From Nocardioides sp. QY071 (lineage in GTDB: Bacteria > Actinomycetota > Actinomycetes > Propionibacteriales > Nocardioidaceae), in NCBI RefSeq assembly GCF_029961765.1, contig NZ_CP124681.1:5022001-5086000 (forward strand): 64,000 nt of DNA, written 5' to 3'. Shown here piece after piece: positions 1 to 9,347 of this stretch. Numbering within the stretch: position 1 is the stretch's first letter; each line of letters begins with the position of its first letter. Position numbers and translations under genes: made by a program. The notes below the pieces were generated by a model. That model saw nothing but the letters and a program-made list of their open reading frames with translations, made no database searches and had not been told where the DNA came from.

Positions 1-55
1 GTCGGCCGGGTCCTTGCCGGCGTAGGGAGGGAACACGTCGATCGCGTCCAGGGGC

Positions 56-811
56 TCAGCGGGTGGTGTAGCCGCCGTTGGCGAAGATGGTCTGGCCGGT
101 GATCCACCAGCCCTCGGTCGCGAGGAACCGGACGATCGGGGCGATGTCCTCGATCTTCGTGAGCTGTCCGCCCAAGGCCTGCGACTTGTGGTAGTCGACG
201 CGCTCAGGCGTCTCCTGGCCGTAGAAGAACGGGGTGTCCATCGGACCGGGTGCGATCGAGTTGACCGAGATGCCCCGCGCCGCGAACTCCTTGGCGGCGG
301 CCCGCGTGAAGTGCTCCACCGGCGACTTGCCGCCGGCGTACGTCGAGTAGCCGTCGGTGAACGCGGCGAGCAGCGAGGTCAGGATCGTGATCACCTTGCC
401 GTTGTCGGCGAGATGACGACCGGCCTCACGCAGGAAGAAGTACGCCGACTTCGCATTCACGTCGAGCATGTCGTCGTACTCCGCCTCGGTGGTGTCGACG
501 ATCGGCTTGCGGAGCACCTTGCCGACAGTGTTGACCGCGATGTCGATCGGGCCGAGCGCCGCGGCCGCGTCGGCGAAGAGCCGCTCTACGCTCTCGACCT
601 TGGTGAGGTCGCCGGTGAGCAGGACGCCCTTGCCGCTGGCGGCCTCGACCGCGGCCAGCGTCTCCTCGGCCGCGGGGCGGGTTGCCTCGGAGTTGTAGTG
701 GATGGCGACGTTCGCACCGGCCTCGGCGACCTGGCGGCTGATCAGCCCTCCGAGGTTCTTGGCGCCGGCGGCGACGAGGACGTTCTTGCCTTCGAGAGTG
801 GGGACGGACAT
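56..811 (-). CDS. SDR family oxidoreductase
   Basis: A 251-residue classical short-chain dehydrogenase, expected to carry out NAD(P)-dependent carbonyl/alcohol oxidoreduction in the cytosol. The nucleotide-binding motif is the atypical AAGAKNLGG (residues 14-22), and the usual NNAG is replaced by NTVG (94-97). Tyr158 and Lys162 form the catalytic YxxxK, with Ser146 before them. The C-terminus WITGQTIFANGGY is typical of the family. ATG at 811 is chosen because GGAAGAGG lies just upstream; a longer frame to 907 would run into the divergent regulator. It is transcribed divergently from the TetR gene and is its likely target. Substrate unknown. Confidence 0.88.
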   Translation of the reverse strand: MSVPTLEGKNVLVAAGAKNLGGLISRQVAEAGANVAIHYNSEATRPAAEETLAAVEAASGKGVLLTGDLTKVESVERLFADAAAALGPIDIAVNTVGKVLRKPIVDTTEAEYDDMLDVNAKSAYFFLREAGRHLADNGKVITILTSLLAAFTDGYSTYAGGKSPVEHFTRAAAKEFAARGISVNSIAPGPMDTPFFYGQETPERVDYHKSQALGGQLTKIEDIAPIVRFLATEGWWITGQTIFANGGYTTR

Positions 812-824
812 GCGCCTCTTCCTT

Positions 825-855
825 CGTGTTGTACCGATACACGTTCCATATATCG
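825..855. promoter_or_regulatory. Probable TetR operator region
   Basis: The 68-base gap between the divergent SDR and TetR genes holds several symmetric elements: near-palindrome TGTACCGATACA (830-841), inverted arms CGTGT/ACACG (825-829, 839-843) and CGATA/TATCG (835-839, 851-855). Overlapping dyads in a short divergent gap are usual for TetR self-regulation. Which dyad is bound cannot be told from one site. Confidence 0.4.
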
Positions 856-879
856 CTGTTCCAGACGTACTATATCGAT

Positions 880-1599
880 GTGATAGCAGAACGCAAGAGC
901 GATACACGATCGGATACGCGGCAGGAGCTCCTCGAGGCGGCCGCAGCGCTGATCAGCGACGCCCCCGGTCAGGACGTGCCTCTACGCGCCATCTGCGACC
1001 GCGTCGGCGTGAAGCTGCCGACGCTCTACCACTTCTTCGGCAGCAAGGACGGCCTGCTCGCGGCCGTCGTCGAGTACGGCTTCGCGAGCTACCTCGCACT
1101 CAAGCAGGCGACCGAGCCCTCCGGCGACCCCATCGAGGACATCCGGCACGGCTGGGACACCCACGTCCGCTTCGGTCTCGACAACGCCGGGTTCTACGCG
1201 CTGATGTACGGCCAGGTCACCCCGCGACGCCGGCCCGAGGCAGCCGCGGATCCTCACGCCGCGCTGATGAGGCTGTGCCAGGAGGCCGAGGCGCAGGGCC
1301 GGCTGGCGGTTCCGGCCGCCGTCGCTGCCGATCACGTGCTGGCCGCGAACGTCGGCGTGACGCTGTTCCTCATCACCGCGGAGGAACCGGACCTCGCCCT
1401 GGCCGGCCAGGTCCGCGACGCGACGATCGCCGCGATCACCGGACTCCCCGGCGTACCTGCGGGCGACGCGGCGGACGGTGCTGCCTTGGCGCAGCGCCTC
1501 CTCCACTCGCTCGGGGGTGCGGAAGACACGATCGGCGAGGCAGAGGTGACGTTGCTGCGCAAGTGGCTGGGAAGGCTGGCCGCCGGCGCGTCGAGCTGA
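880..1599 (+). CDS. TetR/AcrR family transcriptional regulator
   Basis: A 239-residue TetR-type regulator. The N-terminal helix-turn-helix is clear: PLRAICDRVGVKLPTLYHFF at about residues 34-53, followed by GSKDGLL. The C-terminal ligand domain resembles the TetR_C_33-like group by length only; no ligand can be named. GTG at 880 is preferred because it keeps the gene downstream of the putative operator; an in-frame GTG at 826 would place coding sequence across the dyads. It most likely represses the divergent SDR and itself. Confidence 0.88.
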   Translation: MIAERKSDTRSDTRQELLEAAAALISDAPGQDVPLRAICDRVGVKLPTLYHFFGSKDGLLAAVVEYGFASYLALKQATEPSGDPIEDIRHGWDTHVRFGLDNAGFYALMYGQVTPRRRPEAAADPHAALMRLCQEAEAQGRLAVPAAVAADHVLAANVGVTLFLITAEEPDLALAGQVRDATIAAITGLPGVPAGDAADGAALAQRLLHSLGGAEDTIGEAEVTLLRKWLGRLAAGASS

Positions 1600-1608
1600 G
1601 ACGCGCAC

Positions 1609-2325
1609 TCAGCCTGCGCGGAGACCTTGCTGTCGCGCGGCGGCCAGCCGGCGCCACATGTCCCACGCCCGCCCGACCTGCCCCGCGTTCGTGTCCGCCG
1701 CGGCTCTGCCCTCGCCGACCGTGAGCTGCACGGTGTCGCCGAGCGGCATGCTGCGCAGCTGGAGCGCGGCGTTCTCCTCGGCATAGACAGCGCGGTAGAC
1801 CGCGAGCGGGAGGGAGGGAGCGACCGCCACCGAGCCGTGCCCGCGCATCAGCGCGAACGGGGCCTCGCCCAGCGAGGCAGCGAGCGCGGCACCCAAGTCG
1901 GCATCACGGACGAGGAGGTCGGTCGCGTCGCCAGCCACGTCCCGGATCTCGAAGCGGGCGATGCCGTCAGCCAGGAATCCGGCCATGTGGAACAGCGGGC
2001 GCATCGGCGTCGAGGACAACCCGAACGGGATCACTGAAGCCGAGTGGCTGTGCACGACAGCCTGGACATCGGGGCGCGCCCGGTAGATCTCGGCGTGGAT
2101 GAACCGCTCCAGGTAGGACGGTGCGCGGTCGCTCGTCCGCCCGTCGAGGTCGTACTCCTGCACGTCCTCGGCCGTGACCAGGACCGGAGCCATGTTCCGG
2201 GCCAGCAGGAACCGGTCGGGGCGCTCGTCGCTCCGGACGCTCACGTGTCCGAAGGCGTCGAGGACGCCCTGGTCGAACAGGATGTGGTTGGCCTCGACGA
2301 GTTGCGTGCGCAGGTCTTGGGTCAT
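1609..2325 (-). CDS. Class II aldolase/adducin family protein
   Basis: A 238-residue class II (zinc) aldolase, the family of L-fuculose-phosphate and L-ribulose-phosphate enzymes. Metal ligands are visible in AVVHSHSASVIPFG and in RGHGSVAVAPSLP. The N-terminus LVEANHILFDQGVLDAFGHVSVR is also typical, with DAFGH replacing the more usual TxGN segment. ATG at 2325 overlaps the upstream alcohol dehydrogenase stop as ATGA and has GAGGAG upstream. It is the last gene of the operon beginning at 11557. Expected role: reversible C-C cleavage, or decarboxylation, of a hydroxy-acid or sugar-like intermediate. Substrate not determinable. Confidence 0.86.
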   Translation of the reverse strand: MTQDLRTQLVEANHILFDQGVLDAFGHVSVRSDERPDRFLLARNMAPVLVTAEDVQEYDLDGRTSDRAPSYLERFIHAEIYRARPDVQAVVHSHSASVIPFGLSSTPMRPLFHMAGFLADGIARFEIRDVAGDATDLLVRDADLGAALAASLGEAPFALMRGHGSVAVAPSLPLAVYRAVYAEENAALQLRSMPLGDTVQLTVGEGRAAADTNAGQVGRAWDMWRRLAAARQQGLRAG

Positions 2326-3467
2326 CGGCTCTCCTCGGGGAAGGTCGCTCCGGCAGCGCGGAGCAGGTCCACCAGGTCGGCGTCCGTGGTCGGGCGCAGG
2401 TTGTTGGCACGGAACGGATTGCGGGCGCTCGCCTCGAGCATGCGCCAGCCGTCGACGGTGCCCGCACCGGAACGCGCGTCGAGGGCGGCGAAGGACGCCA
2501 CCAGCCTCAGCTCGTCGTACAGGTGCTCGACGAGAGGCAGCAGGGCACGGGCCTCCGGCGCCAGCACGTCCGCGTTGAAACGTGCCACGTGCGGGAGCAG
2601 GACGGCGTTCTGCAGGCCGTGCGGAACCCGGACGGACGGCGAGGAGGAGAGAGCGTGGACCAGCGCGAGACCGCTGTTGCCACAGGCCATGTTGGCCGCG
2701 CAGCTCGCCTCGAGAAGCTCCTGGAGCACGACGTCGTTGGCGCCTGCTGCGCTGCTCCCGTCGTCGGCCCCGGTCGCCGCTGCGGGCAGCAGCTCGATGA
2801 TCGAGCGCGCCGCCGGGATCGCGGTGGCTGTGGTGAAGTAGCTCGCTCCCCGCGCCCACAGGGCCTCCAGCGCGTGCGAGAGCGCGTCGAGGGCGGAGTG
2901 GACCAAGGGTGTGCGCGGCAGTGTGCGCAGCACCGTCGCGTCGAGCACGGCCGCACGCGGTGCGCAGAGCTCTCCGCGGACGACGATCTCGTTGTCTCGT
3001 CCGGCCTCGTGGAGCACGAGGGCATTGGAGACTTCACTGCCGCTGCCCGCGGTCGTCGGTACGGCGATGGTCGGCGCCGGCTGCTCGCCGACCTTGTCGC
3101 GACCCTCGTAGGCATCGATCCGCTGGTCGTTGGTGAGCCGGATGCCGACGGCCTTGCCGACGCCCAGAGCGGAGCCGCCGCCGATCGCGAGGACGCAGCG
3201 CGCGCCCGCCGCGCGAGCCTGTGCGGCGGCCTGCTCCACGACCTCGATGTCGGGGTCCGGGTCGACGAGGGTCTGACTGACGACGATCGCCTCAGGCGCG
3301 TGCCCCAGCACGCGGGCGAGGACCCCTGCCGGCTCAAGCGCGGTGTCGGCAACCACGGCGACCTCCCGGTGGCCGAAGCCGGCGACGAGGGCGTCGAGGT
3401 GGGCCAGGCTGCCGAGGCCGGTCACCACCTCGGTGCGCACGGCGAACCGCGGGAACGCCGTGCTCAC
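2322..3467 (-). CDS. Iron-containing (group III) alcohol dehydrogenase
   Basis: A 381-residue Fe-ADH/maleylacetate-reductase superfamily enzyme. Seen: the nucleotide-binding GGGSALGVGKAVG, the PTTAGSGSEVS segment, and metal-ligand regions DALSHALEAL and HGLQNAVLLPHVARFN. GTG at 3467 gives a four-base GTGA overlap with the upstream HyuB-like gene, and its stop overlaps the aldolase start as ATGA, so the three genes are translationally coupled. Reaction expected: NAD(P)-linked oxidation of an alcohol or reduction of an aldehyde or maleylacetate-like oxoacid. Longer N-terminal extensions would overlap the HyuB zinc domain and are rejected. Confidence 0.88.
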   Translation of the reverse strand: MSTAFPRFAVRTEVVTGLGSLAHLDALVAGFGHREVAVVADTALEPAGVLARVLGHAPEAIVVSQTLVDPDPDIEVVEQAAAQARAAGARCVLAIGGGSALGVGKAVGIRLTNDQRIDAYEGRDKVGEQPAPTIAVPTTAGSGSEVSNALVLHEAGRDNEIVVRGELCAPRAAVLDATVLRTLPRTPLVHSALDALSHALEALWARGASYFTTATAIPAARSIIELLPAAATGADDGSSAAGANDVVLQELLEASCAANMACGNSGLALVHALSSSPSVRVPHGLQNAVLLPHVARFNADVLAPEARALLPLVEHLYDELRLVASFAALDARSGAGTVDGWRMLEASARNPFRANNLRPTTDADLVDLLRAAGATFPEESR

Positions 3468-5608
3468 GTCAGCTCCGAGGTGATCAGGTCGGCCGCCCCG
3501 ATGCGGCAGACGCTGGACTCCAGCAGTCTCGCGCACGAAGGACAGACGTACTCGCGCAGCTCCAGCTCCTCGTGCAGTCGCAGCAGCGGGCCGTGCGCCT
3601 GCGCCGGAACAGTGCGACGCTTCGCGGACTGCTTCCAGTCCGGGCCGGCGCCGAGGTCGTGGCCACAGCTGCAGCGCACGTGGCCGTCCGCCGCGACGCT
3701 CAGGTCGGGCGTGAGGCGCCGGTCCCCCGCGCTCTCGGCAACACCCACCGCCGCGACAGGGGCAGCTCCGAGCCGTTCGGCCCGGATCGCGGCGCGCCGC
3801 GCGTCGGTCGCGGACGCGTCCATGGTGAGGTCGCCGTCCAGCACGACGCCATAGATCTCCGATGCGGTGGCGACGCTGACCTGCCGAGTCGCCACGTCCT
3901 CGGCGACGAGCGCGGGATCACGGTCGATCGGGTCGCCGTAGCCGCCACCGCCCTGGAAGCTGTAGGACACGACGTCGCCGCGTCGCAGCGTGAAGAAGCC
4001 CGGCTTGGCGTTCATGATCTCCCGCTCACCGACCCACGACGCGTGGTCGGCCGCTGAGTGCACCAGACCGACCGGCGAGACGCCGTCGACGCGGTGCAGC
4101 AGCTCGTTGCGGTTGCAGGATCCCTCCATGCCGCCGAAGATGCCGGCGCTGTTGGGCACCTCGACCCCGTGGCCGACGAGCATCGCCTGGAGCTGGTCGG
4201 TGCCGTGCGGCGTGAGCGCGAGACCGACGGTCGAGCCACCGCGCTGACGGCCGGGCCCCGACGAGTCGGGCACGATCCCCCGGTAGAGGAAGAGGATCTG
4301 GCCGTCGGCCTCGTGCGACTCGACGTTGGCGATCGCGGGACGCGGGACGCAGAAGTCGCCCGAGGCGGTCAGCCCGTCGTGGTCGCGGTAGGCGCCGCCG
4401 CCGCCGGCGGTCGAGTCGAGCAGGAAGTTCCCGTAGGGGTCGCCGTCGGGGTACAGGCCGCTGAGCACCATCACGCTCATCGACCCCTTGGTCACACCGG
4501 CGCCGTGCCGCGCCACGTCGGGGGCGGTGGTGACGAGCCGGGACAACGCGCTGAAGGACACATTGGTGACCACCCAGACAGCGGACACGGTGGCGCTGGA
4601 GACCGGGGCCGGCCAGTTCGCATTGGCGACCGTGCCCTTGGGTGCGGTGATCGACACCGGGCGCAGCAGGCCCTCGTTCCACCGCAGGTTCGGCGCGAGC
4701 GTCGGCAGCAGCGCGGTGAAGACGCCGGCGACCAGGCCGGAGTACGTGCAGTTGATGAAGCCGGGCGCCTGCTCCGACGTGCCGGTGAAGTCGAAGTCCA
4801 GGGAGTCGCCGGTCTTGGTCACCGTCAGCCGGAACTCGTACAGCTTGTTCTCGTGACCGTCGTGCTCGATCCAGTCGACGGCCCGGAAGACGCCGTCGGG
4901 CAGGCTGCTCAGCACCTGGCGCAGCTCACGCTCGGAGTGGTCGAGCTCGTGGCCCATCACCTCGAGCACCGTGTCGAGGCCGTAGCGCTCGAAGAGCTCG
5001 GTGAGGCGGCCGGCAGCGACATTGTTGGCGGCGACCATCGCCTTGAAGTCGAGGCCGACCGTCGTGGGCATCCGGGTCATCCCCATCAGCATCGACCACA
5101 GGTCGGCGCGGATCTCGCCGGCCTCGACCAGCTTGATGCCGGGCAACAGCATGGCCTCCTCCTGGATGCCCCGCGCCGCGAGGCTCCAGCTGCCGAAGTT
5201 CATTCCGCCGACGTCGATCTGGTGCGCGCAGGCACCGACCCACGCGACTCGGCGGCCCTCGGCGAAGACCGGGGCGACGAAGGTGACGTCCATCTGGTGC
5301 AGGGCGCCCTTGTAGGGGTCGTTGAGGACGAACATGTCGCCCTCGCGGATCCCGGGGTTGTCCTCGCAGTCGGTGATGATGTTGCGCACGACGCTGGCCA
5401 TCGATCCCGAGTGGAAGAGCACCTGGGGGCCCATGGTCACGACCGAGCCGTCGCCGAGGTAGATGCCGACGTTGAAGTCAGTCGCCTCGGTCACGACCGG
5501 CGACCCGGACACGTTCTTGAGGGTGGTCGCCTGCTCCTCGGTGATCGCCGAGAGCTTGTTGCGGATCACCTCGAAGGTGATCGGGTCGAGTGCGGCGGTG
5601 GTGCTCAT
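3464..5608 (-). CDS. HyuB-like hydantoinase B/acetone-carboxylase-type subunit with C-terminal zinc domain
   Basis: A 714-residue hydantoinase B/oxoprolinase family protein; the core starts at LDPITFEVIRNKL. After the HyuB core there is a C-terminal module, about residues 640-700, with Cys646, Cys648, Cys689 and Cys692 in a pattern (CSCGHDLG..DWK......REYVCPSC) that closely resembles the gamma subunit of acetone carboxylase. The family uses ATP to open lactam rings or, in acetone/acetophenone carboxylases, to carboxylate a ketone; the zinc module favours the carboxylase side (inference). It overlaps HyuA (ATGA, 5605-5608) and the alcohol dehydrogenase (GTGA). The ATG at 5608 matches the family start. 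Confidence 0.9.
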   Translation of the reverse strand: MSTTAALDPITFEVIRNKLSAITEEQATTLKNVSGSPVVTEATDFNVGIYLGDGSVVTMGPQVLFHSGSMASVVRNIITDCEDNPGIREGDMFVLNDPYKGALHQMDVTFVAPVFAEGRRVAWVGACAHQIDVGGMNFGSWSLAARGIQEEAMLLPGIKLVEAGEIRADLWSMLMGMTRMPTTVGLDFKAMVAANNVAAGRLTELFERYGLDTVLEVMGHELDHSERELRQVLSSLPDGVFRAVDWIEHDGHENKLYEFRLTVTKTGDSLDFDFTGTSEQAPGFINCTYSGLVAGVFTALLPTLAPNLRWNEGLLRPVSITAPKGTVANANWPAPVSSATVSAVWVVTNVSFSALSRLVTTAPDVARHGAGVTKGSMSVMVLSGLYPDGDPYGNFLLDSTAGGGGAYRDHDGLTASGDFCVPRPAIANVESHEADGQILFLYRGIVPDSSGPGRQRGGSTVGLALTPHGTDQLQAMLVGHGVEVPNSAGIFGGMEGSCNRNELLHRVDGVSPVGLVHSAADHASWVGEREIMNAKPGFFTLRRGDVVSYSFQGGGGYGDPIDRDPALVAEDVATRQVSVATASEIYGVVLDGDLTMDASATDARRAAIRAERLGAAPVAAVGVAESAGDRRLTPDLSVAADGHVRCSCGHDLGAGPDWKQSAKRRTVPAQAHGPLLRLHEELELREYVCPSCARLLESSVCRIGAADLITSELT

Positions 5609-7761
5609 GCGTCTGCTCCTGTCTGGGGGGTGATCAGCAGGTTGCCGATGGTGTCGACGTGGACCCGCTGGCCGTGGGCCACGTAGACGGTGGTGGTCGG
5701 GTGCTCGACGACGACGGGGCCGGTGAGCTGCTGGTCGGGCTGCATCGCGCCCCAGTCGACGACGACTGCCTCGCACCAGTCGCCTGCGAGGACGTCGAAG
5801 ACCGGCCGTGTGCGCGTCGCCGCACCAGGAGTGGGGGTGAAGGCCCGGAAGGACGGCTTGACCGTGCGACCGATGCCCGCCACGCGGAAGGTGGTCAGCT
5901 CGATGCCGGCCTCGCGGAACCCGGAACCCTTGCCGTAGGTCTCCTCGTAGGTGCGCTCGAACAGAAGCACCAGGTCGTGCAGGCAGTCGGGATCGGCGAG
6001 GTCGCCGGTGACCGGGATGATGAGCTCGTGGGTCTGGCTGCGGTAGCGCATGTCGACCGACCTGACGATCACGGTGTCCGCCTCGGCGACGTCGTCGCCG
6101 GCGAGTTTGGCCAGCACCTCCTCCTCGAGCTCCTTGAAGATCGACTCGATGTGGGTGCGGTCGAACTCCTCCCAGGGCGCGGTGCTGCCGCGGGAGCTGC
6201 GCAACGACTCCGAGCGCTCGGCGCCGTGGTGGATGTCGGCGCTCAGTGCGCCGTACGCGCTGTGTGCCATCGACGTGGCCGGTACGACGATCGAGGCCAC
6301 CCCGAGCTCGGCGCCGAAGCCGGCGCAGTGCATCGGGCCAGCACCGCCGTACGCGTAGAGGACGAAGTCGCGCGGGTCGTGGCCCCGCCCGACGGTGAGC
6401 TCGCGCAGGGTGTCGGCCATCCGGGCGTCCACGATCTCGCGGATGCCGGCGGCGGCCTCGACGACGCTGATGCCGAGCGGTTCCGCGATCTGGGTGCGGA
6501 TGGCCTCCTCCGCGGCGGCCTTGTCGATCGTCATCCGGCCACCGAGGAAGTTGTCGGGGTCGATCACGCCGAGCGCGACGTCGGCGTCGGTGACGGTCAC
6601 CTGGGTGCCGCCGCGCTGGTAGCAGACCGGGCCGGGGTAGGAGCCGGCGCTGGCCGGGCCGACGCGGAGCTTGCCGTTGACGACGGTGGCGATCGACCCA
6701 CCGCCGGCGCCGATGGCGGTGATGTCGACCATGGGCGTGGCGACGTGGTACTTGGCGACCTCGGTGACCGCCTTGACCACGGGCTTGCCGTCGACGACCA
6801 GGCCGACGTCGAAGCTGGTGCCGCCCATGTCGGAGGTGATGATGTTGCGGTGGCCGAGCTGCGCGGCGAGGTGGTGGGAGCCGAGCACGCCGCCGGTCGG
6901 CCCGCTGCCGAGAAGCAGGACGCCGCGCTGGGCAGCGTCGCGGGCGTTCATCACGCCGCCGATGCTGTTGAGCACGCTGAACCGGCCGGAGAGGCCCTCG
7001 GCACGCAGCCGTGCCTCGAGGCTCTCGAGGTAGCGCTCCACGACCGGGCCGAGGTAGCTGTTGAGCACGGTGGTCGCGGTCCGCTCGTACTCGCCGAGCA
7101 CCGGGTTGACCTCGCTCGACAGGCTGACGTACGCCGAGGGCCCTGCCAGCTCGCGGACGATCTCCCCGATCCGCTGCTCGTGCGCGGGATTGCGGAAGGA
7201 CCAGAGCAGGCACACGGCGAAGGAGGTGATGCCCGCGTCGACCAGGCGCTGGACCTCGGCGCGGACCGCCGCCTCGTCGAGAGGTACGACGACCTGTCCG
7301 GCGTGGTCGACGCGCTCGGGTACCTCGGCGATGAGGTCGCGCGGGACGATCGGGTCGGGGTAGGACCGCTCGCTGAAGTCCCCGAGCTTCTCGACGGGCA
7401 CGCCGGCGGTGAAGCCCATCAGCCGCTGGATGATGAGGGTGTCGCCGAAGCCCCGGGTGGTGAGCAGCCCGGTCGGGCGGCCGCGGCGCTCGATGAGCGC
7501 GTTGGTGGCCTGGGTGGTGCCGTGACCGAAGGTGACCACCTTGCCGAGCAGCTCGGTGACGCTTTCGCCGCGGTGCTCCGCGACCAGGGCGAGGGCATCG
7601 AAGACGCCGACGTCGAGCGAGTCCGGCGTGGTGGGCGCCTTGGTGGCGTAGACGCCGCCCTCAGCATCCATCACCACGATGTCGGTGAAGGTGCCGCCGG
7701 TGTCGACGCCGATGTAGAGGTCCTGGCTGGCGCCGGTCCCGGTGTCGTGATGAGTGGTCAT
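5605..7761 (-). CDS. HyuA-like hydantoinase/oxoprolinase A subunit
   Basis: A 718-residue HyuA family ATPase subunit with the ASKHA-type phosphate motifs GVDTGGTFTDIVV (near residue 18) and ITSDMGGTSFDVGLV, and the family segment FGHGTTQATNALIERRG. The C-terminal part ends with the usual GPVVVEHPTTTVYV. It partners the downstream HyuB-like subunit. Known relatives include hydantoinases, 5-oxoprolinase and the ATP-binding subunits of acetone and acetophenone carboxylases. It is placed 33 bases after the ABC ATPase gene in the same operon, so the substrate is probably the imported compound or a product of it. Confidence 0.92.
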   Translation of the reverse strand: MTTHHDTGTGASQDLYIGVDTGGTFTDIVVMDAEGGVYATKAPTTPDSLDVGVFDALALVAEHRGESVTELLGKVVTFGHGTTQATNALIERRGRPTGLLTTRGFGDTLIIQRLMGFTAGVPVEKLGDFSERSYPDPIVPRDLIAEVPERVDHAGQVVVPLDEAAVRAEVQRLVDAGITSFAVCLLWSFRNPAHEQRIGEIVRELAGPSAYVSLSSEVNPVLGEYERTATTVLNSYLGPVVERYLESLEARLRAEGLSGRFSVLNSIGGVMNARDAAQRGVLLLGSGPTGGVLGSHHLAAQLGHRNIITSDMGGTSFDVGLVVDGKPVVKAVTEVAKYHVATPMVDITAIGAGGGSIATVVNGKLRVGPASAGSYPGPVCYQRGGTQVTVTDADVALGVIDPDNFLGGRMTIDKAAAEEAIRTQIAEPLGISVVEAAAGIREIVDARMADTLRELTVGRGHDPRDFVLYAYGGAGPMHCAGFGAELGVASIVVPATSMAHSAYGALSADIHHGAERSESLRSSRGSTAPWEEFDRTHIESIFKELEEEVLAKLAGDDVAEADTVIVRSVDMRYRSQTHELIIPVTGDLADPDCLHDLVLLFERTYEETYGKGSGFREAGIELTTFRVAGIGRTVKPSFRAFTPTPGAATRTRPVFDVLAGDWCEAVVVDWGAMQPDQQLTGPVVVEHPTTTVYVAHGQRVHVDTIGNLLITPQTGADA

Positions 7762-7794
7762 GATGGTTCCTCGGGTTTCCTTCGATTCCTTAGT

Positions 7795-9342
7795 TCAACG
7801 CATGGAGGCCGGCTCGGGGAGTCCTTCGACTCCTGAGCGGTAGGCGGCGGTTGCCAGCGATTCCGGGCTGAGCGCGTCGCCGGAGAGCTCGGCGACGACG
7901 CGTCCCGCGCCGACGACGAGGACCCGGTCGCAGAGGTGGGCGAGGTCGTCGTACTCGACGCTGACGATGACGGCGGCCATCCCTTCGGCGGCGGCGTCGG
8001 CGAGCAGCTTGAAGATCTCGGCCTTGGCGCCGACATCGACGGCCTGGGTGGGCTCGTGGACGACCAGCACCCGGGGTCGGGTCGACATCCACTTGCCGAT
8101 GACGACCTTCTGCTGGTTCCCACCGCTGAGGTTGCCGGTGATCACCCGTGCGTCAGCGGGCGACACGGCGTAGTCGCGCACCACCCCGTCGGCCAGGTGG
8201 TGCTCCGCCCGGGCACTGAGACCCGACCAGGTCCGGAACCGGCGCAGGTGCGGCAGCCCGACGTTGCCCGTGACCGACACCGACGTCGCCAGCGCTCGAC
8301 GCTTGCGGTCGGCGGGGACGAGGGCGAGACCGGCCTGCACCCGCGTGCGCACAGGTGTTCTCGCGACCTGGATCTCGCGACCTGCCACCGTCAACGCACC
8401 GCGAGCGCCGGCTCGCGGGTCCATGAGGAGGTACGGCAGGTCCTCGAAGCCGGAGCCGGGGAGGCCGGTGACGCCCAGCACCTCTCCCGCCGCGACAGTG
8501 AACGAGATGCCCCGCACCTCGCCACCGCGGAGGTCGCCGACCTCGAGGACAGGCATACCGGTGGCGCCCTCGCGCTCGGGGTAGTAGGCATCGATCGCGT
8601 GGCCGACGATCTGCTCGACGAGCCTGTCGTGGTCGAGCTCGGCGACGAGCGTGTCGGCAACGATCCGGCCGTTGCGCAGCACCGCCACCCGGTCCGCGGT
8701 CGCGAGGATCTCCTCGAGACGGTGCCCGATGAGAAGGACGCCGACTCCGCGACCGCGGGCCAGGGCGCGCACCCAGTCGAGCATCTCGGCCGCGTCGTCG
8801 CGGCCCAGCGCCGCGGTGGGTTCGTCCAGGATCAGGGCCCGCAGGCCGGTGTCGCTCTCCGGTCCCGCGGCGCGGGCGATGGCGATCTTGGCCGCGTCTG
8901 CGAGGGAGACGGTGCCCGCGTCCTCGCGGACGTCGACCGTGATGCGGTGCTCGTCGAGGAAGGCCTGTGCCCGTCTCCGCTCGGCCGGCCAGTCCAGCCG
9001 GCCGAGCGATGCGGTGCCGAGGCGGTCGACGAGGAGGTTCTCCAGGACCGACACCCCCGTCACCATGCGCGAGTCCTGGTGGACGAAGCGGACTCCTGCC
9101 GCTCGGGCCTGCGCCGGGTGGATGTGGCCCTCCATGATCTGGTCGCCGAAGCGGACGCGCGATCCACGGTCCGGCTCGTGGTAGCCGCTGAGGATCTTGA
9201 CCAGCGTCGACTTGCCGCTGCCGTTGGCGCCGACGAGGGCGGTCACCTCGCCGGCCCGGACGTCGAGGTCGACACCCTGCAGCACCGGAATGCCCGACAC
9301 GTACGACTTGCGCACGTCACGCAGCTCGATGACCACCCCCAT
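7795..9342 (-). CDS. Sugar-type ABC transporter ATP-binding protein (two nucleotide-binding domains)
   Basis: A 515-residue RbsA/MglA-type ATPase. The first domain has Walker A VGANGSGKST (about residue 37) and Walker B LRALILDEPTAAL; the second has a degenerate Walker A (GLPGSGFEDL) but a good signature, GNLSGGNQQKVVIGKWM, and RVLVVHEPTQAVDVGAK. This asymmetry is normal for carbohydrate importers. An alternative GTG at 9351 would give a GTGA overlap with the upstream lipoprotein gene; ATG at 9342 has better spacing from GGGAG. It energises uptake by the permease and binding protein encoded just upstream. Confidence 0.9.
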   Translation of the reverse strand: MGVVIELRDVRKSYVSGIPVLQGVDLDVRAGEVTALVGANGSGKSTLVKILSGYHEPDRGSRVRFGDQIMEGHIHPAQARAAGVRFVHQDSRMVTGVSVLENLLVDRLGTASLGRLDWPAERRRAQAFLDEHRITVDVREDAGTVSLADAAKIAIARAAGPESDTGLRALILDEPTAALGRDDAAEMLDWVRALARGRGVGVLLIGHRLEEILATADRVAVLRNGRIVADTLVAELDHDRLVEQIVGHAIDAYYPEREGATGMPVLEVGDLRGGEVRGISFTVAAGEVLGVTGLPGSGFEDLPYLLMDPRAGARGALTVAGREIQVARTPVRTRVQAGLALVPADRKRRALATSVSVTGNVGLPHLRRFRTWSGLSARAEHHLADGVVRDYAVSPADARVITGNLSGGNQQKVVIGKWMSTRPRVLVVHEPTQAVDVGAKAEIFKLLADAAAEGMAAVIVSVEYDDLAHLCDRVLVVGAGRVVAELSGDALSPESLATAAYRSGVEGLPEPASMR

Positions 9343-9347
9343 CGGAC

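Noticed and set aside
1..55. Possible minus-strand coding sequence at the left edge (LDAIDVFPPYAGKDPAD)
   Set aside because: Codon use looks coding, but only about 17 residues are visible, with no clear start codon or ribosome site, so it cannot be named.
5609..7213. N-terminal extension of the HyuB frame
   Set aside because: It overlaps HyuA on the same strand, is arginine/proline-rich and has no homology; the family start is at 5608.
5590..7836. Long plus-strand open frame (about 748 codons) opposite the HyuA gene
   Set aside because: It is the antisense shadow of a conserved HyuA gene in GC-rich DNA; low-complexity Gly/Val/Asp/Arg composition and no domain.
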